Shown here: in pieces, positions 54,278 through 64,000 of the stretch | Position numbering within the stretch: the stretch's first letter is position 1 | How the letters are laid out: each line of letters begins with the position of its first letter | Source of the DNA: Triticum aestivum | Taxonomy: Eukaryota; Streptophyta; Magnoliopsida; Poales; Poaceae | Direction of reading: 5' to 3' | Assembly (NCBI RefSeq): GCF_018294505.1 | Contig: NC_057796.1 | Coordinates: forward strand, 268,720,259 to 268,784,258 | Length of the DNA: 64,000 nt | Program-made: the position numbers and the translations under genes | The notes under the pieces: generated by a model | What the model was told of the DNA's origin: nothing | The model's input: only the letters and a program-made list of their open reading frames with translations | Databases searched by the model: none

Positions 54278-55322
54278 TTATGGCCTATTCATCAAGGCTA
54301 ACTTGCCCATCTTCCCGTTCGTCCTGTTCGGATGTTGGCTCAACGGGGTCTTCATTGTCTTCGGCATCGTCCGGAGTATTGTTTTCTCCTCTGCCGGTAT
54401 TACTGTCTTTTCCACGGCGTGATTTGGAGTGGCGCCGCTGACGTCGGTGCTTTGGCTGCATCTCAGGAGGTTTATCCGTGACTGGGTCTTCCTTGTCGTC
54501 GCCGCTGTTCTCTTCGGGTGTATCCACCATGTACACGTCATACGAAGAAGTGGTCGTCCAGCGTCTGGTAAACGGCGTGTTTTGGGCCTCCTCTTCTCCG
54601 GCATCTTGTCCTTACCGTCGATGTCTTCGGAGCCGTAATCGAGCATGTCGGTTAGGTCCTCGACAGTGGCTATGAAGTGGGAGGTGGGTGGGAAGCGAAA
54701 TTCGCCGTCATCAACCCCCAGTTCAAACCAGATATAATTCGGATGTGAGCCCCCTGCTAAGGGGAGGGTTTTTAATGAGTTTAGCACATCGCCTAAAGGT
54801 GAGTGCCGGAAGATGTCCGTGGCGCTGAATTTGACGACCAGCGCCTGATCGGGCTCGACAGACTTAGACGCGCGTGGTTCGGAACCTGTGGCCGGAGACG
54901 AATCCAAGGTTCCGGTGACGCAGGTCCTGCTCGAGGTTGGGTCTGTGTGCGGCTCCAGGGCCGCTGAGTCTACGGCTCCCGTGGCGGGGTTGAGCTTCCC
55001 GTCCTCGGACGGCGTAGTATGCTCTGGATCTAGGGCCGGAGTACTTACAGGTGCTATCTCCTGAGTATGGTCCGATGACAGATTTAGTTCATGATCATCG
55101 TGGTGGCAGGGAGTGGCTGTCGTGGGCTCGAATCCATCGAAGATCAAGTCTCCGTGGGTATCAGCAACGTAGTTCAAGCTTCCAAATCTGACTTGATGGC
55201 CACGCGCATTGCTTTCGATCTGCTCTAGATGGCCAAGCGAGTTGGCCCGCAGTGCGAAGCCGCCGAATACGAAGATCTGGCCGGGGAGAAAAACTTCCCC
55301 CTGGACAGCATTGTTGTAGACT
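54278..55322 (-). pseudogene. Tat-lineage gag, N-terminal acidic part, 5'-truncated
   Basis: The frame is open from the breakpoint (about 55322) with no visible start codon: VQGEVFLPGQIFVFGGFALR, then GSLNYVADTHGDLIFDGFEP, then an acidic Ser/Thr/Pro-rich stretch and YGSEDIDGKDKMPEKRRP. The last third (below about 54530) changes to a basic composition, suggesting a frameshift near 54540; an alternative frame there is acidic (TPEENSGDDKEDP). The 5' leader, PBS and LTR that should precede it are missing at the junction with Athila DNA. Confidence 0.6.
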
Positions 55323-56048
55323 CATGAGTGAAATGTATGAAAGAATTATGAATGGTGGCTTTGCCACAAATACAATGTCAATTACATGATCATGCAAAGC
55401 AATATGACAATGATGGAGCGTGTCATAATAAACGGAACGGTGGAAAGTTGCATGGCAATATATCTCTGAATGGCTATGGAAATGCCATAATAGGTAGGTA
55501 TGGTGGGTATTTTGAGAAAGGTATATGGTGGGTGTATGATACCGGCGGAAGGTGCGCGGTATTAGAGAGGCTAGCAATGGTGGAAGGATGAGAGTGCGTA
55601 TAATCCATGGACTCAACATTAGTCATAAAGAACTCACATACTTATTGCAAAAATCTATTAGTTATCGAAACGAAGTACTAAGCGCATGCTCCTCGGGGGA
55701 TAGATTGGTAGGAAAAGACCATCGCTCGTCCCCGATCGCCACTCATAAGGAGGACAATCAATAAATAAATCATGCTCCGACTTCATCACATAACGGTTCA
55801 CCATACGTGCATGCTATGGGAATCACAAACTTTAACACAAGTATCTCTCAAATTCACAACTACTCACTAGCATGACTCTAATGTCACCATCTTCATATCT
55901 CAAAACAATCATAAAGAATCAAACATCTCATAGTATTCAATGCACTTTATATGAAAGTTTTTATTATATCCCTCTTGGATGCCCATCATATTAGGACTAA
56001 ATTCATAACCAACGAAAATTACCATGCTGTTTAGGACTCTCAAAATAA

Positions 56049-56168
56049 TATAAGTGAAGCATGAGAGTTCATCTATTTCTTCAAAATAAAACTGCCGCCA
56101 TGCTCTAAGAAGATATAAGTGAAGCACTAGAGAAAATGACAAACTACTCCGAAAGATATAAGTGAAGA
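56049..56168 (-). repeat. Short repeat array, reversed CTTCACTTATATC copies
   Basis: tataagtgaagc copies at about 56049, 56112 and 56155 (plus strand reading); equivalents at 40954-41154 and 60956-61124. Confidence 0.7.
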
Positions 56169-56360
56169 TCAATGAGTAGTTTGAATAATTATGTAACTAT
56201 GTGAGGACTCTCTCTTATTTAAGAATTTAAGATATTGATATTTTATTCAAACAGCAAGCAAAGCTAAAGAATATAAAATGACGCTCCAAGCAAAACACAT
56301 ATCATGTGGTGAATAAAAATATAGCTCCAACTAAAGTTACCGATGAACGAAGACGAAAGA

Positions 56361-56443
56361 GGGGATGCCTTCCGGGGCATCCCCAAGCTTAGACGCTTGG
56401 TTATCCTTGAATATTACCTTGGGGTGCCTTGGGAATCCCCAAG
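56361..56443 (-). repeat. Paired hairpins with PPT-like arm
   Basis: GGGGATGCC (56361-56369) with GGCATCCCC (56376-56384), perfect 9-bp stem and 6-base loop; CTTGGGG (56418-56424) with CCCCAAG (56437-56443), 7-bp stem. Same pair as 40715-40796, in reverse. Confidence 0.85.
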
Positions 56444-57108
56444 CTTAGGCTCTTGCCACTCCTTATTCCATGGTCCATCGAATCTTTACCCAAAACATGA
56501 AAACTTCACAACACAAAACTTAACAGAAAACTCGTAAGCTCCGTGAGCGAAAGAAAACAAAACACCACTTCATGGTACTGTAATAAACTCATTATTTATT
56601 TAAGTTGGTTTTAAACTTACTGTATTCCAACTTATCTATGGTTTATAAAATATTTTACTAGCCATAGATTCATCAAAATAAGCAAACAACACACTAAAGA
56701 CAGAATCTGTCAAAAACAGAACAGTCTGTAGTAATCTGTAACTAACGCAGACTTCTGGAACTCTAAAAATTCTGACAAAATAGGAAGACCTAAATAATTT
56801 GTTTATTGATCTGCTGCAATTGGAATCAGTATCATATCACGTTCTGGTAATTTTTAACAATTGTTTTGGTGAACAGAAAGTTTCTGGAATTTTCAGCAAG
56901 ATCAAATAACTATTATCCCAGAAGATCCTATAGGTTTAACTTGGCACGAACACTAATTAAAACATAAAACCACATCTAACCAGAGGCTAGATAGATTATT
57001 TATTCCTAAACAGAACCAAAAATCAAGAAACTAAAATAAAATTGGGTTGCCTCCCAACAAGCGCTATCGTTTAACGCCCCTAGCTAGGCATGATGATTTC
57101 AATGATGC

Positions 57109-57873
57109 TCACATAAAAGATAAGAATTGAAACATAAAGTGAGCATCATGAAGAATATGGCTAGCAAATTTAAGTCTAGCCCACTTCCTATGAATAGAGA
57201 TTTTGTGATCAACCAACTTATGGGAACAATAATCAACTAGCATAGGAAGGCAAAACAAGCATAACTTCAAAATTTTCAACACATAGAGAGGAAACTTGAT
57301 ATCATTGCAATTCCTACAAGCATATATTCCTCCCTCATAATAATTTTCAGTAGCATAATGAATGAATTCAACAATATAACCAGCACCTAAAGCATTCTTT
57401 TCATGATCTACAAGTATAGAATTTTTACTACTCTCCACATAATCAAATTTATTCTCATGAATAGTAGTGGGAGCAATCTGAACAAAATAACTATCATATG
57501 ATTGAAGATTAAGATCAAGAAGACAAGTTTCATGGTTATCATTATTCTTTAAAGCATATGTGTCATCACAATAATTATCATATATCGGAGGCATTCTTTC
57601 ATCATAGTAAATTTGCTCATCAAAGCTTGGGGGACAAAAAATATCATCTTCATCAAACATAGCTTCCCCAAGCTTGTGGCTTTGCATATCATTAGCATCA
57701 TGGATATTTAAGGAATTTATACTAACAACATTGTAATCATGCTCATCATACAAAGATCAAGTACCAAAATTTTTAATGCATTCTTCTTCTAGCAATTGAG
57801 CACAATTTTCCTTTCCAACATTCTCACGGAAGATATTAAAAAGATGAAGCCTATAAGGAAAACTCAATTCCAT
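57109..57873 (-). pseudogene. Gag-like ORF of the Fatima-like element
   Basis: ATG at 57873 (MELSFPYRLHLFN), one TGA at 57757-57759, then open to 57109 (214 more codons). Acidic and Tyr/Asp/Cys-rich (SFDEQIYYDERMPPIYDNYC), with a basic end (HKISIHRKWARLKFASHIL). The layout parallels the C-terminal half of the intact ORF at 38571-39920 (a Cys-Pro-(M/L)-L-(V)-D segment, then HRK-(W/R)-(A/V)-R-L). It occupies the gag position. No catalytic motif or zinc knuckle. A single stop is the only clear lesion. Confidence 0.6.
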
Positions 57874-57971
57874 TTTTTGTGTAGTTTTCTTTTATAGACT
57901 AAACTAGTGACAAAACAAGAAACAAAAAGATTCAATTTCAAGATCTAAAGATATACCTTCAAGCACTCACC

Positions 57972-57989
57972 TCCCCGGCAACGACGCCA
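57972..57989 (-). other. Primer binding site, tRNA-Asp type
   Basis: Minus strand TGGCGTCGTTGCCGGGGA, one mismatch to the site at 38459-38476, 10 bases inside the LTR. Confidence 0.8.
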
Positions 57990-57999
57990 GAAAAGAGCT

Positions 58000-59628
58000 T
58001 GATGTCTACTACACAACCTTCTTCTTGTAGACGTTGTTGGGCCTCCAAGTGCAGAGGTTTGTAGGACAGTAGCAAATTTCCCTCAAGTGGATGACGTAAG
58101 GTTTATCAATCCGTGGGAGGCGTAGGATGAAGATGGTCTCTCTCAAGCAACCTAGCAACCAAATAACAAAGAGTCTCTTGTGTCCCCAACACACCCAATA
58201 CAATGGTAAATTGTATAGGTGCACTAGTTCAGCGAAGAGATGGTGATACAAGTGCAATATGAATGGTAGATATAGGTTTTTGTAATCTGAAATTATAAAA
58301 ACAGCAAGGTAACTAATGATAAAAGTGAGCGTAAACGGTATTGCAATGCTAGGAAACAAGGCCTAGGGTTCATACTTTCACTAGTGCAAGTTCTCTCAAC
58401 AATAATAAGATAATTGGATCATATAACTATCCCTCAACATGCAACAAAGAGTCACTCCAAAGTCACTAATAGCGGAGAACAAACGAAGAGATTATTGTAG
58501 GGTATGAAACCACCTCAAAGTTATTCTTTCGGATCTATCTATCATAGAGTTCGTACTAGAATAACACCTTAAGGCACACATCAACCAAAACCCTAATGTC
58601 ACCTAGATACTCCAATGTCACCTCAAGCATCCGTGGGTATGATTATACGATATGCATCACACAATCTCAGATTCATCTATTCAACCAACACATAGAACCT
58701 CAAAGAGTGCCCCAAAGTTCCTATCGGAGAGTCAAGACGAAAACGTGTGCCAACCCCTATGCATAGGTTCATGGGCGGAACCCGCAAGTTGATCACCAAA
58801 ACATACATCAAGTGGATCACGTGATATCCCATTGTCACCACATATATGCACATGCAAGACATACATCAAGTGTTCTCAAATCCTTAAAGACTCAATCCGG
58901 TAAGATTACTTCAAAGGGAAAACTCAATCCATTACAAGAGAGTAGAGGGGGAGAAACATCATAAGATCCAACCATAATAGCAAAGCTCGCGATACATCAA
59001 GATTGTACCACCTCAAGAACACGAGAGAGAGATCAAACACATAGCTACTGGTACATACCCTCAGCCCTGAGGGTGAACTACTCCCTCCTCGTCATGGAGA
59101 GCGCCGGGATGATGAAGATGGCCACCGGTGAGGGTTCCCCCTCCGGTAGGGTGCCGGAACAGGGTCTCGATTGTTTTTTGGTGGCTACAGAGGCTTGCGG
59201 CGGCGGAACTCCCGATCTATTCTGTTCCCCGAAGGTTTTAGGGTATGTGGATATATATAGGTGAAAGAAGTTGGTCAGGGGAGCCACGAGGGGCCCACGA
59301 GGGTGGAGGGCGCGCCCAGGGGGTGGGCGCGCCCCCTGCCTCGTGCTCTCCTTGTTGATTCCCTGACGTGCACTCCAAGTCTCCTGGATTGCTTCCGTTC
59401 CAAAAATAACTTTCCCAAAGGTTTCATTCCCTTTGGACTCCGTTTGATATTCCTTTTCTGCAAAACACTGAAACAAGGGAAAAAACAGAAATTGGCACTG
59501 GACTCTGGGTTAATAGGTTAGTCCCAAAAATAATATAAAAGTGCTTAGTAAAGCCCATTAAACATCCAAAAGAGATAATATAATAGCATGGAACAATCAA
59601 AAATTATAGATACGTTGGAGACATATCA
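58000..59628 (-). repeat. LTR of the Fatima-like element (minus)
   Basis: 1629 bases. Plus-strand ends TGATGTCTACTAC and ...GACATATCA. Contains the GC inverted repeat (ggcgcgcccagggggtgggcgcgcc core, 59309-59334 region). Related to, but well diverged from, 62404-63969. Confidence 0.8.
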
Positions 59629-59902
59629 AGGAGCTGTAGGGGGTGGCAGCGGCGAGCGAGGCCAACGGCGGTGCACATGGATCGGCGGGGCGAGCGGGGC
59701 GAACGACAGTGCACATGGATCATGTTAGGTGATAGTTGAATTGATCTTGCTGAATAACAGAAACTTTTGCGCTCACGAAAATAATTATCATTTTTAACAA
59801 AAGAGTGATTTGAGTTGATTCTTTAAGTTTTGTGTGATTGAAGTTTTCAAGTTTTGGGTGAGATATCGATATGAGGAGAATAAGGAGTGACAAGACCCTA
59901 AG

Positions 59903-59986
59903 CTTGGGGATGCCCAAGGCACCCCAAGGTAATATTCAAGGAATATCCAAGCAACTAAGCTTGGGGATGCCCTGGAAGGCATCCCC
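59903..59986 (+). repeat. Paired hairpins, first set
   Basis: CTTGGGGATGCC...GGCACCCCAAG (59903-59928) and GGGGATGCC (59963-59971) with GGCATCCCC (59978-59986), perfect 9-bp stem and 6-base loop. Confidence 0.85.
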
Positions 59987-60634
59987 TCTTTCGTCTCCAA
60001 CATTATTGGTAACCTTACTTGGAGCTATGTTTTCATTCGTCACATGATATGAGTTTTGCTGGGAGCATCAATTTATTTTGTTAGGATTTTCTTCATGTTA
60101 TTTATAATAATGTTTTGCATCTTTTATTTCAATAAAAATGTCAAGTATAGCCTTTGCCATGCTTATTTTGTCAGTCTACATGTTGCTGTTTCAAAACACA
60201 AGTTTCGATGTTGCAAAAATTCCCTAGAAAATTCGGAATGTGATAAATGTTGAAACTTTTTGCAAAATAAGCTGTAATAAATTTTCTACAGTGTGGTAAA
60301 TTTTCATAACTTTTGGAGTTAGGGAAGTATAGGTACTCTTGCATTCTTTACAAACTGTATTGTTTTGGCAGATTGTTGTTATGTTTGCATTCTTTGCATA
60401 TGTTGGCTTGTCAAATGATTCTATTTGAGGATAGGAGTATTAAATATGCAGAGGCATTTAGTATGCAATGTTGAATAATAATTTTAGTGATTTGATACAG
60501 TAGAGAATGATAATTTTTTTGCATTAGTTTATACTAACTTATCTCTCGAGTTCTTGTTGAGTTTTGTGTGGATGCAGTTTTTAAGATTTAGGGAAACCGT
60601 GATATAAAAGGAATTAAGGAGACACAAAAGCTCA

Positions 60635-60718
60635 AGCTTGGGGATGCCCAAGGAATCCCAATATAATATTCAAGAAGTCTCAAGCATCTAAGCTTGGGGA
60701 TGCCCCGGTAGGCATCCC
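60635..60718 (+). repeat. Paired hairpins, second set
   Basis: First hairpin weakened (TTGGGGAT with ATCCCAA near 60637-60661). Second intact: GGGATGCC (60697-60704) with GGCATCCC (60711-60718), 6-base loop. It lies about 730 bases after the first set in the same element. Confidence 0.8.
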
Positions 60719-60955
60719 ACCTTTCTTCTTCAACAATTATCGGTTAGTATCAGTTGAGCCTAAGTTTTTGCTTCTCACATGATGTGTGCTATTCTTGGAA
60801 TGTCATTTTATTTTGTTTTTTATTGCTGTTTTAATAAAGTACTTAGATATTAAAGTTTTAAATAAAATAGAGTCCTCAAATAGTTGCCAGGGAGGCTTGC
60901 TAAGTGGCACGCACATCCCGTCAACGAAGCTCTTTTCTGTGGAATTGCTCTATTG

Positions 60956-61124
60956 TTTCACTTATATCTTTTTGAGCACGGTGTGCTTTAATATTTTTGA
61001 AGAAATTCTCTCTTGCTTCACTTAAATTAGTTTTAGAGAAAGAAATATTATGCTCATGACCTTCACTTATATCTTTTTGGAGTAGCTTGTCATTTACTCT
61101 TGTGCTTCAATTATATTCTATGAG
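60956..61124 (+). repeat. Short repeat array, CTTCACTTATATC type
   Basis: Copies at 60956, 61015, 61061 and 61104; same repeat as in the other two elements. Confidence 0.7.
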
Positions 61125-62387
61125 TGAAGTGTTGAATAAATTGAATGTCATGAAGTTGAAATCATATCATGCCTAGTGGTAGCTTCACATTGGGTTTATA
61201 AAGTGAAATCTTTTGAGGCTTGACAATCACAATTTTGTTCATACAAGCAATTCACGAATAATTAGTATAAGGAAGAGAACTTTCACATGCAAATACACTA
61301 TCTTGGAAATCTTTTGTGTTTGTGAGGCCCCATCAAAAAATTATATGCCAAAATTGTTGACGTTGGACAGGGAACACAACGTAATGATTTATGTTCATTA
61401 ATATTCACATAGAAGTTATATTGTCATAGATCCTTCAACATGTGGTGCTTGCCCCCCATCTTTGCTAGCCAAAAATTCCGCACCAAGTAGAGATACTACT
61501 TGTGCATCCAAAAACCCTTAAACCCAAATCTTATTCTCAAGAGTACACCATACCTACCTAAGGATTGAGCAAGATCCTTCAAGTAAGTTGTCATCGGTGC
61601 AATAAGGCAATAAAAATTGCTTCTAAAAGTGTTAGATCATTTAGTGTAAGAGAAAATTTAGCGTTGTACGAACTTGTGATGGCAAAGAATAAAAGCGACA
61701 GACTGCATAATAAAGGTTGCTATCATAAGGGGCAATATAGCGTGACGTTCTCTTGCACTAAGGGGTTGAGCATACAAACAAATAAGCGCATGGCAACCTC
61801 TGCTTCCCTCTGCGAAGGGCCTATCTTTTACTTTTCAGTATTTACTTTTATGCCAAGAGTCAAAGCTTTTCTCTCTATTCCTTTTTATTTTTCTCCTTTG
61901 GCAAGCATCATGTGGCGAGGAAAGATCTAGGCATATATGTCCAGTTGGATATGTGTAGCATGAGTTATTATTGTTGACATCACCCTTGAGGTGAATACGT
62001 TGGGAGGCAAAACAATAAGCCCCTATCTTTCTATGTGTCTGGTTGAAACGTTTTGCTCATGTGTATGCGGTGAGTGTTAGCAATCATAGAAGACTATACG
62101 GTGGTTGAGTATGTGGAGCTCTTACTTAAACTCTGTTGAATAAGTTGAATTACAATTGCTTGGTGACTGAGAACATAGGTTGTTGAGTTTCAAGAGAATT
62201 CATTGTTTGAACCTTAACATGTGACTTGGTTTCCACTATAACATATGAAGTTTTATAAGAAAGAATTGTTGTTATGATGCTAGGAAAAGTGATTGAAATT
62301 GTCATTGATTGAACTTATGCACTTTTCTATCATTCACACTTCATAAATTATTTCTTTTATCATTTACCTACTCGAGGATGAGTAGGA
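61125..62387 (+). other. Noncoding internal DNA with one weak frame
   Basis: A frame of 121 codons (61565-61930, with SVRENLALYELVMAKNKSDR and TFMPRVKAFLSIPFYF) is open, but I know no protein like it and this region is normally noncoding in the family. Nothing else is visible. Confidence 0.4.
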
Positions 62388-62403
62388 ATAAGCTTGGGGA
62401 CGC
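62388..62403 (+). other. Polypurine tract
   Basis: ataagcttggggacgc directly before the LTR. Confidence 0.75.
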
Positions 62404-63969
62404 TGATATGTCTCCAACTTATCTATAATTTATGAAGTATTCATGCTATTATTTTATCATTCTTGGATGTTTTACAATCATTTTATAGCAACTTTATATC
62501 ATTTTTTGGGACTAACCTATTTACCCAGTGCCAAGTGCCACTTGCTGTTTTTGCTTGTTTTTTACATCACAGGAAATCAATATCAAACGGAGTCCAAACA
62601 CCGCGAAACATTTTGGAGAATTTTTATGGACCAGAAGACACCCAATGGGCCAGAGCTGCACCTGGTGGGTTGTGCTCACCTCGGTGGCCTCCTGTACCCC
62701 TTCTTTGCACTACAAATTCCCAAATATTCTGAAACCCCTCGGGGTTAACCTAGATCAGAAGTTCCGCCGCCGCAAGGCTCTGTAACCACCGAAAACCAAT
62801 CCAGACCCGTTTCGGCACCCTGTCGGAGGGGGGAGTCGTCTTCGGTGGCCATCTTCATCATCCCGGCGGCCACCACGATGAGGAGAGAGTAGTCCACCCT
62901 CGGGGCCGAGGGTTTGTACCAGTAGCTATGTGTTTAATCTCTCTTTCTCTCTCGTGGTCTAATTCATGGGCTTTGTTAACATAGATGGATCATATGATGT
63001 TTCTCCCCTCTATACTCTTGTTGTGATGAATTGAATCTTTACCCTTTGAAGTTTTATCTTGTCGGATTGAATGTTCAGATATGAGAACACATGATGTATG
63101 TCTTACGGTATGAATACTTGAGGTGATAATGGGGTATCATATTGATTCACTTGATGTATGTTATGGCACTCAACTTGCAGATTCCCGAGGTGACATAGGG
63201 GTAATTTATGCATAGGGTTTGATGCACGTTTTTATTATCTTTTCTCCGATAGAAACTTTGGGGTCTCCTTGTAGTTGTTTGTGTGGTTTGGATATTATGA
63301 TCATCAAGTTGTTTGATGCATATCGTAGAATTAACTCATGGATACTCGTGGTGACATTGGAGTATCTAGGTGACATTAGAGTTGGTTGATGTGTGTCATA
63401 TGGTGTTATTTTAGTACGAACTCTTGATTAGATCAATTAGAAAGAATAGCTTTGAGGTGGTATCGTACCCTACAAACAGTTTCTATCTTTTATTCTCCGC
63501 TAATAGGAACCCGGGAGTGATTCTTTATTGCACATTGAGGGATAATCATATGATCCAACTATGTTAGCATTGTTGAGAGGTTGCACTAGTGAAAGTACGG
63601 ACCCTAGGCCTCATTTTCAAGCATTGCAATGCCGTTTTTGTGCCCGTTTACTATTTGCTACCTTGCTGTTTTTATTTATTCAGATTATAAAAATATATTT
63701 TACCATCAATATTACACTTTTATCACCATCTCTTCGCCGAACTAGTGCACATATACAATTTGCCATTGTATTGGGTGTGTTGGGGACACAAGAGATTTCT
63801 TGTATTTGATTGCGGGGTCGTTTGGGAGAGATCTTCTTCATCCTACACCTCTCATGGATTGATAAACCTTAGGTCATCCACTTGAGGGAAAATTGCTACT
63901 GTCCTACAAAACTCTGCGCTTGGAGGCCCAACACGTGTCTGCAAGAATAAAGTTGCGTAGTAGACATCA
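62404..63969 (+). repeat. 3' LTR of the plus-strand Fatima-like element
   Basis: 1566 bases, TGATATGTCTCCAACTTATC...GTAGACATCA, in opposite orientation to 58000-59628. GTGAT follows as candidate target copy; no partner in the window. Confidence 0.8.
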
Positions 63970-64000
63970 GTGATCACAAGAGCCTAGGATAGCGTTAGCA

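Larger units (their letters stand above)
49649..55325 (-). mobile_element. Tat-lineage gypsy fragment without LTRs or pol
   Basis: On the minus strand, gag (from about 55322) and protease (to about 52000) are followed by about 1.2 kb of noncoding DNA, then on the opposite strand the spliced gene at 49785-50807. That is the Tat layout with RT, RNase H and integrase deleted. Both ends are abrupt: the left abuts another element's RT and the right an Athila interior. No LTR, PBS or PPT is seen. Confidence 0.7.
55326..57108 (-). other. Noncoding internal region of the Fatima-like element
   Basis: No sustained frame. It matches parts of 40700-41900 in reverse orientation, including hairpins (56361-56443), short repeats (56049-56168) and a block at 55340-55520 like 41700-41880. 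Confidence 0.65.
55326..59628 (-). mobile_element. Fatima-like Athila-type element, 5' half
   Basis: Minus-strand order: LTR (59628-58000), PBS (57989-57972), gag-like ORF (57873-57109), then noncoding DNA with the conserved hairpins and short repeats, cut at about 55325. LTR ends TGATATGTCTCCAACGTATC...GTAGACATCA fit the Triticeae Fatima family as I know it. No 3' LTR is present. Confidence 0.75.
59629..63969 (+). mobile_element. Fatima-like Athila-type element, 3' half
   Basis: Plus-strand noncoding interior, PPT (62388-62403) and 3' LTR (62404-63969). No 5' LTR, PBS or gag; the left end is lost near 59720, next to the LTR of an oppositely oriented relative. A GC-rich stretch with a two-copy tandem repeat (about 59648-59720, unit about 36 bases ending gtgcacatggatc) separates the two and belongs to neither with certainty. 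Confidence 0.7.

Noticed and set aside
45248..55325. Plus-strand Tat element interrupted by the minus-strand Tat fragment
   Set aside because: The remainder of RT does not resume after 55325; Athila DNA follows, so simple insertion does not explain it.
58000..63969. The two Fatima-like LTRs as the ends of a single element
   Set aside because: They are inverted and clearly diverged, each with its own interior to the left; a single element needs direct, similar LTRs.
1..64000. tRNA, rRNA or snRNA genes
   Set aside because: No cloverleaf with conserved A and B boxes or rRNA-like block was recognised on either strand; the tRNA-like words found are retrotransposon primer sites.

Overview
This window looks like intergenic DNA from a large, repeat-rich grass genome, most likely Triticeae (wheat, Aegilops or barley). 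The evidence is the repeat families: Athila-type LTRs that begin TGATACGTCTCC or TGATATGTCTCC and end in ...TATCA or ...GACATCA, Tat-lineage Ty3/gypsy elements with antisense extra genes, and CACTA termini reading CACTAGTAGAAAA. I see no low-copy cellular gene that I can name with confidence. Almost every reading frame belongs to a transposable element, and most are broken.

Layout. 1-4268: 3' part of a Tat-lineage gypsy element (LTR 3745-4268) with a multi-exon gene on the opposite strand. 4269-5390 and 14295-18794: the interrupted body and right end of a CACTA transposon (plant-transposase-like, proline-rich and Ulp1-like fragments; terminus at 18794). 5391-14294: a nearly complete minus-strand Athila-type element (two ~1.4-kb LTRs, tRNA-Asp type PBS, broken gag-protease, no reverse transcriptase) inserted in that CACTA. 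18795-22969: the 3' part of a Copia element into whose gag the CACTA inserted. 22970-25813 and 29614-31390: the least repetitive DNA here, split by a ~3.8-kb minus-strand LTR (25814-29613). 31391-32608: 5' end of a second CACTA. 32609-34294: fragments of two LTRs and one gag. 34295-36950 and 44414-45247: an unclassified, possibly Mutator-like region with shuffled duplications. 36951-44413: a complete non-autonomous Athila-type element with an exact 5-bp target duplication (AGTAA) and an intact 449-residue ORF. 45248-49648: 5' half of a second Tat element, cut inside reverse transcriptase. 49649-~55325: a minus-strand Tat fragment missing both LTRs and pol but keeping gag-protease and an antisense spliced coiled-coil gene. 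~55325-59628: 5' half of a minus-strand Fatima-like Athila element. 59629-63969: 3' half of a plus-strand relative, ending in an LTR.

How the parts relate. The left 23 kb is a nest: Copia interrupted by CACTA, itself interrupted by an Athila-type element and apparently by a Tat element. The right 19 kb is a mosaic of truncated elements joined without target duplications, which suggests illegitimate recombination. The non-autonomous Athila-type elements keep LTRs, PBS, PPT and noncoding structures but lack pol, so they would depend on proteins from autonomous relatives.

Most unusual observations: (a) a polyubiquitin-junction-like peptide (LHGG/LRGG followed by MQIF) encoded twice inside the LTR of the second Tat element; (b) a conserved pair of strong hairpins built on a PPT-like sequence, present in three Athila-type elements, together with a conserved short repeat; (c) two Tat elements with spliced antisense genes, one with a visible TATA box and 5' UTR intron; (d) a four-unit array of hairpin plus decoy-PPT in the first Tat element; (e) a perfect 16-bp hairpin in low-copy-looking DNA.
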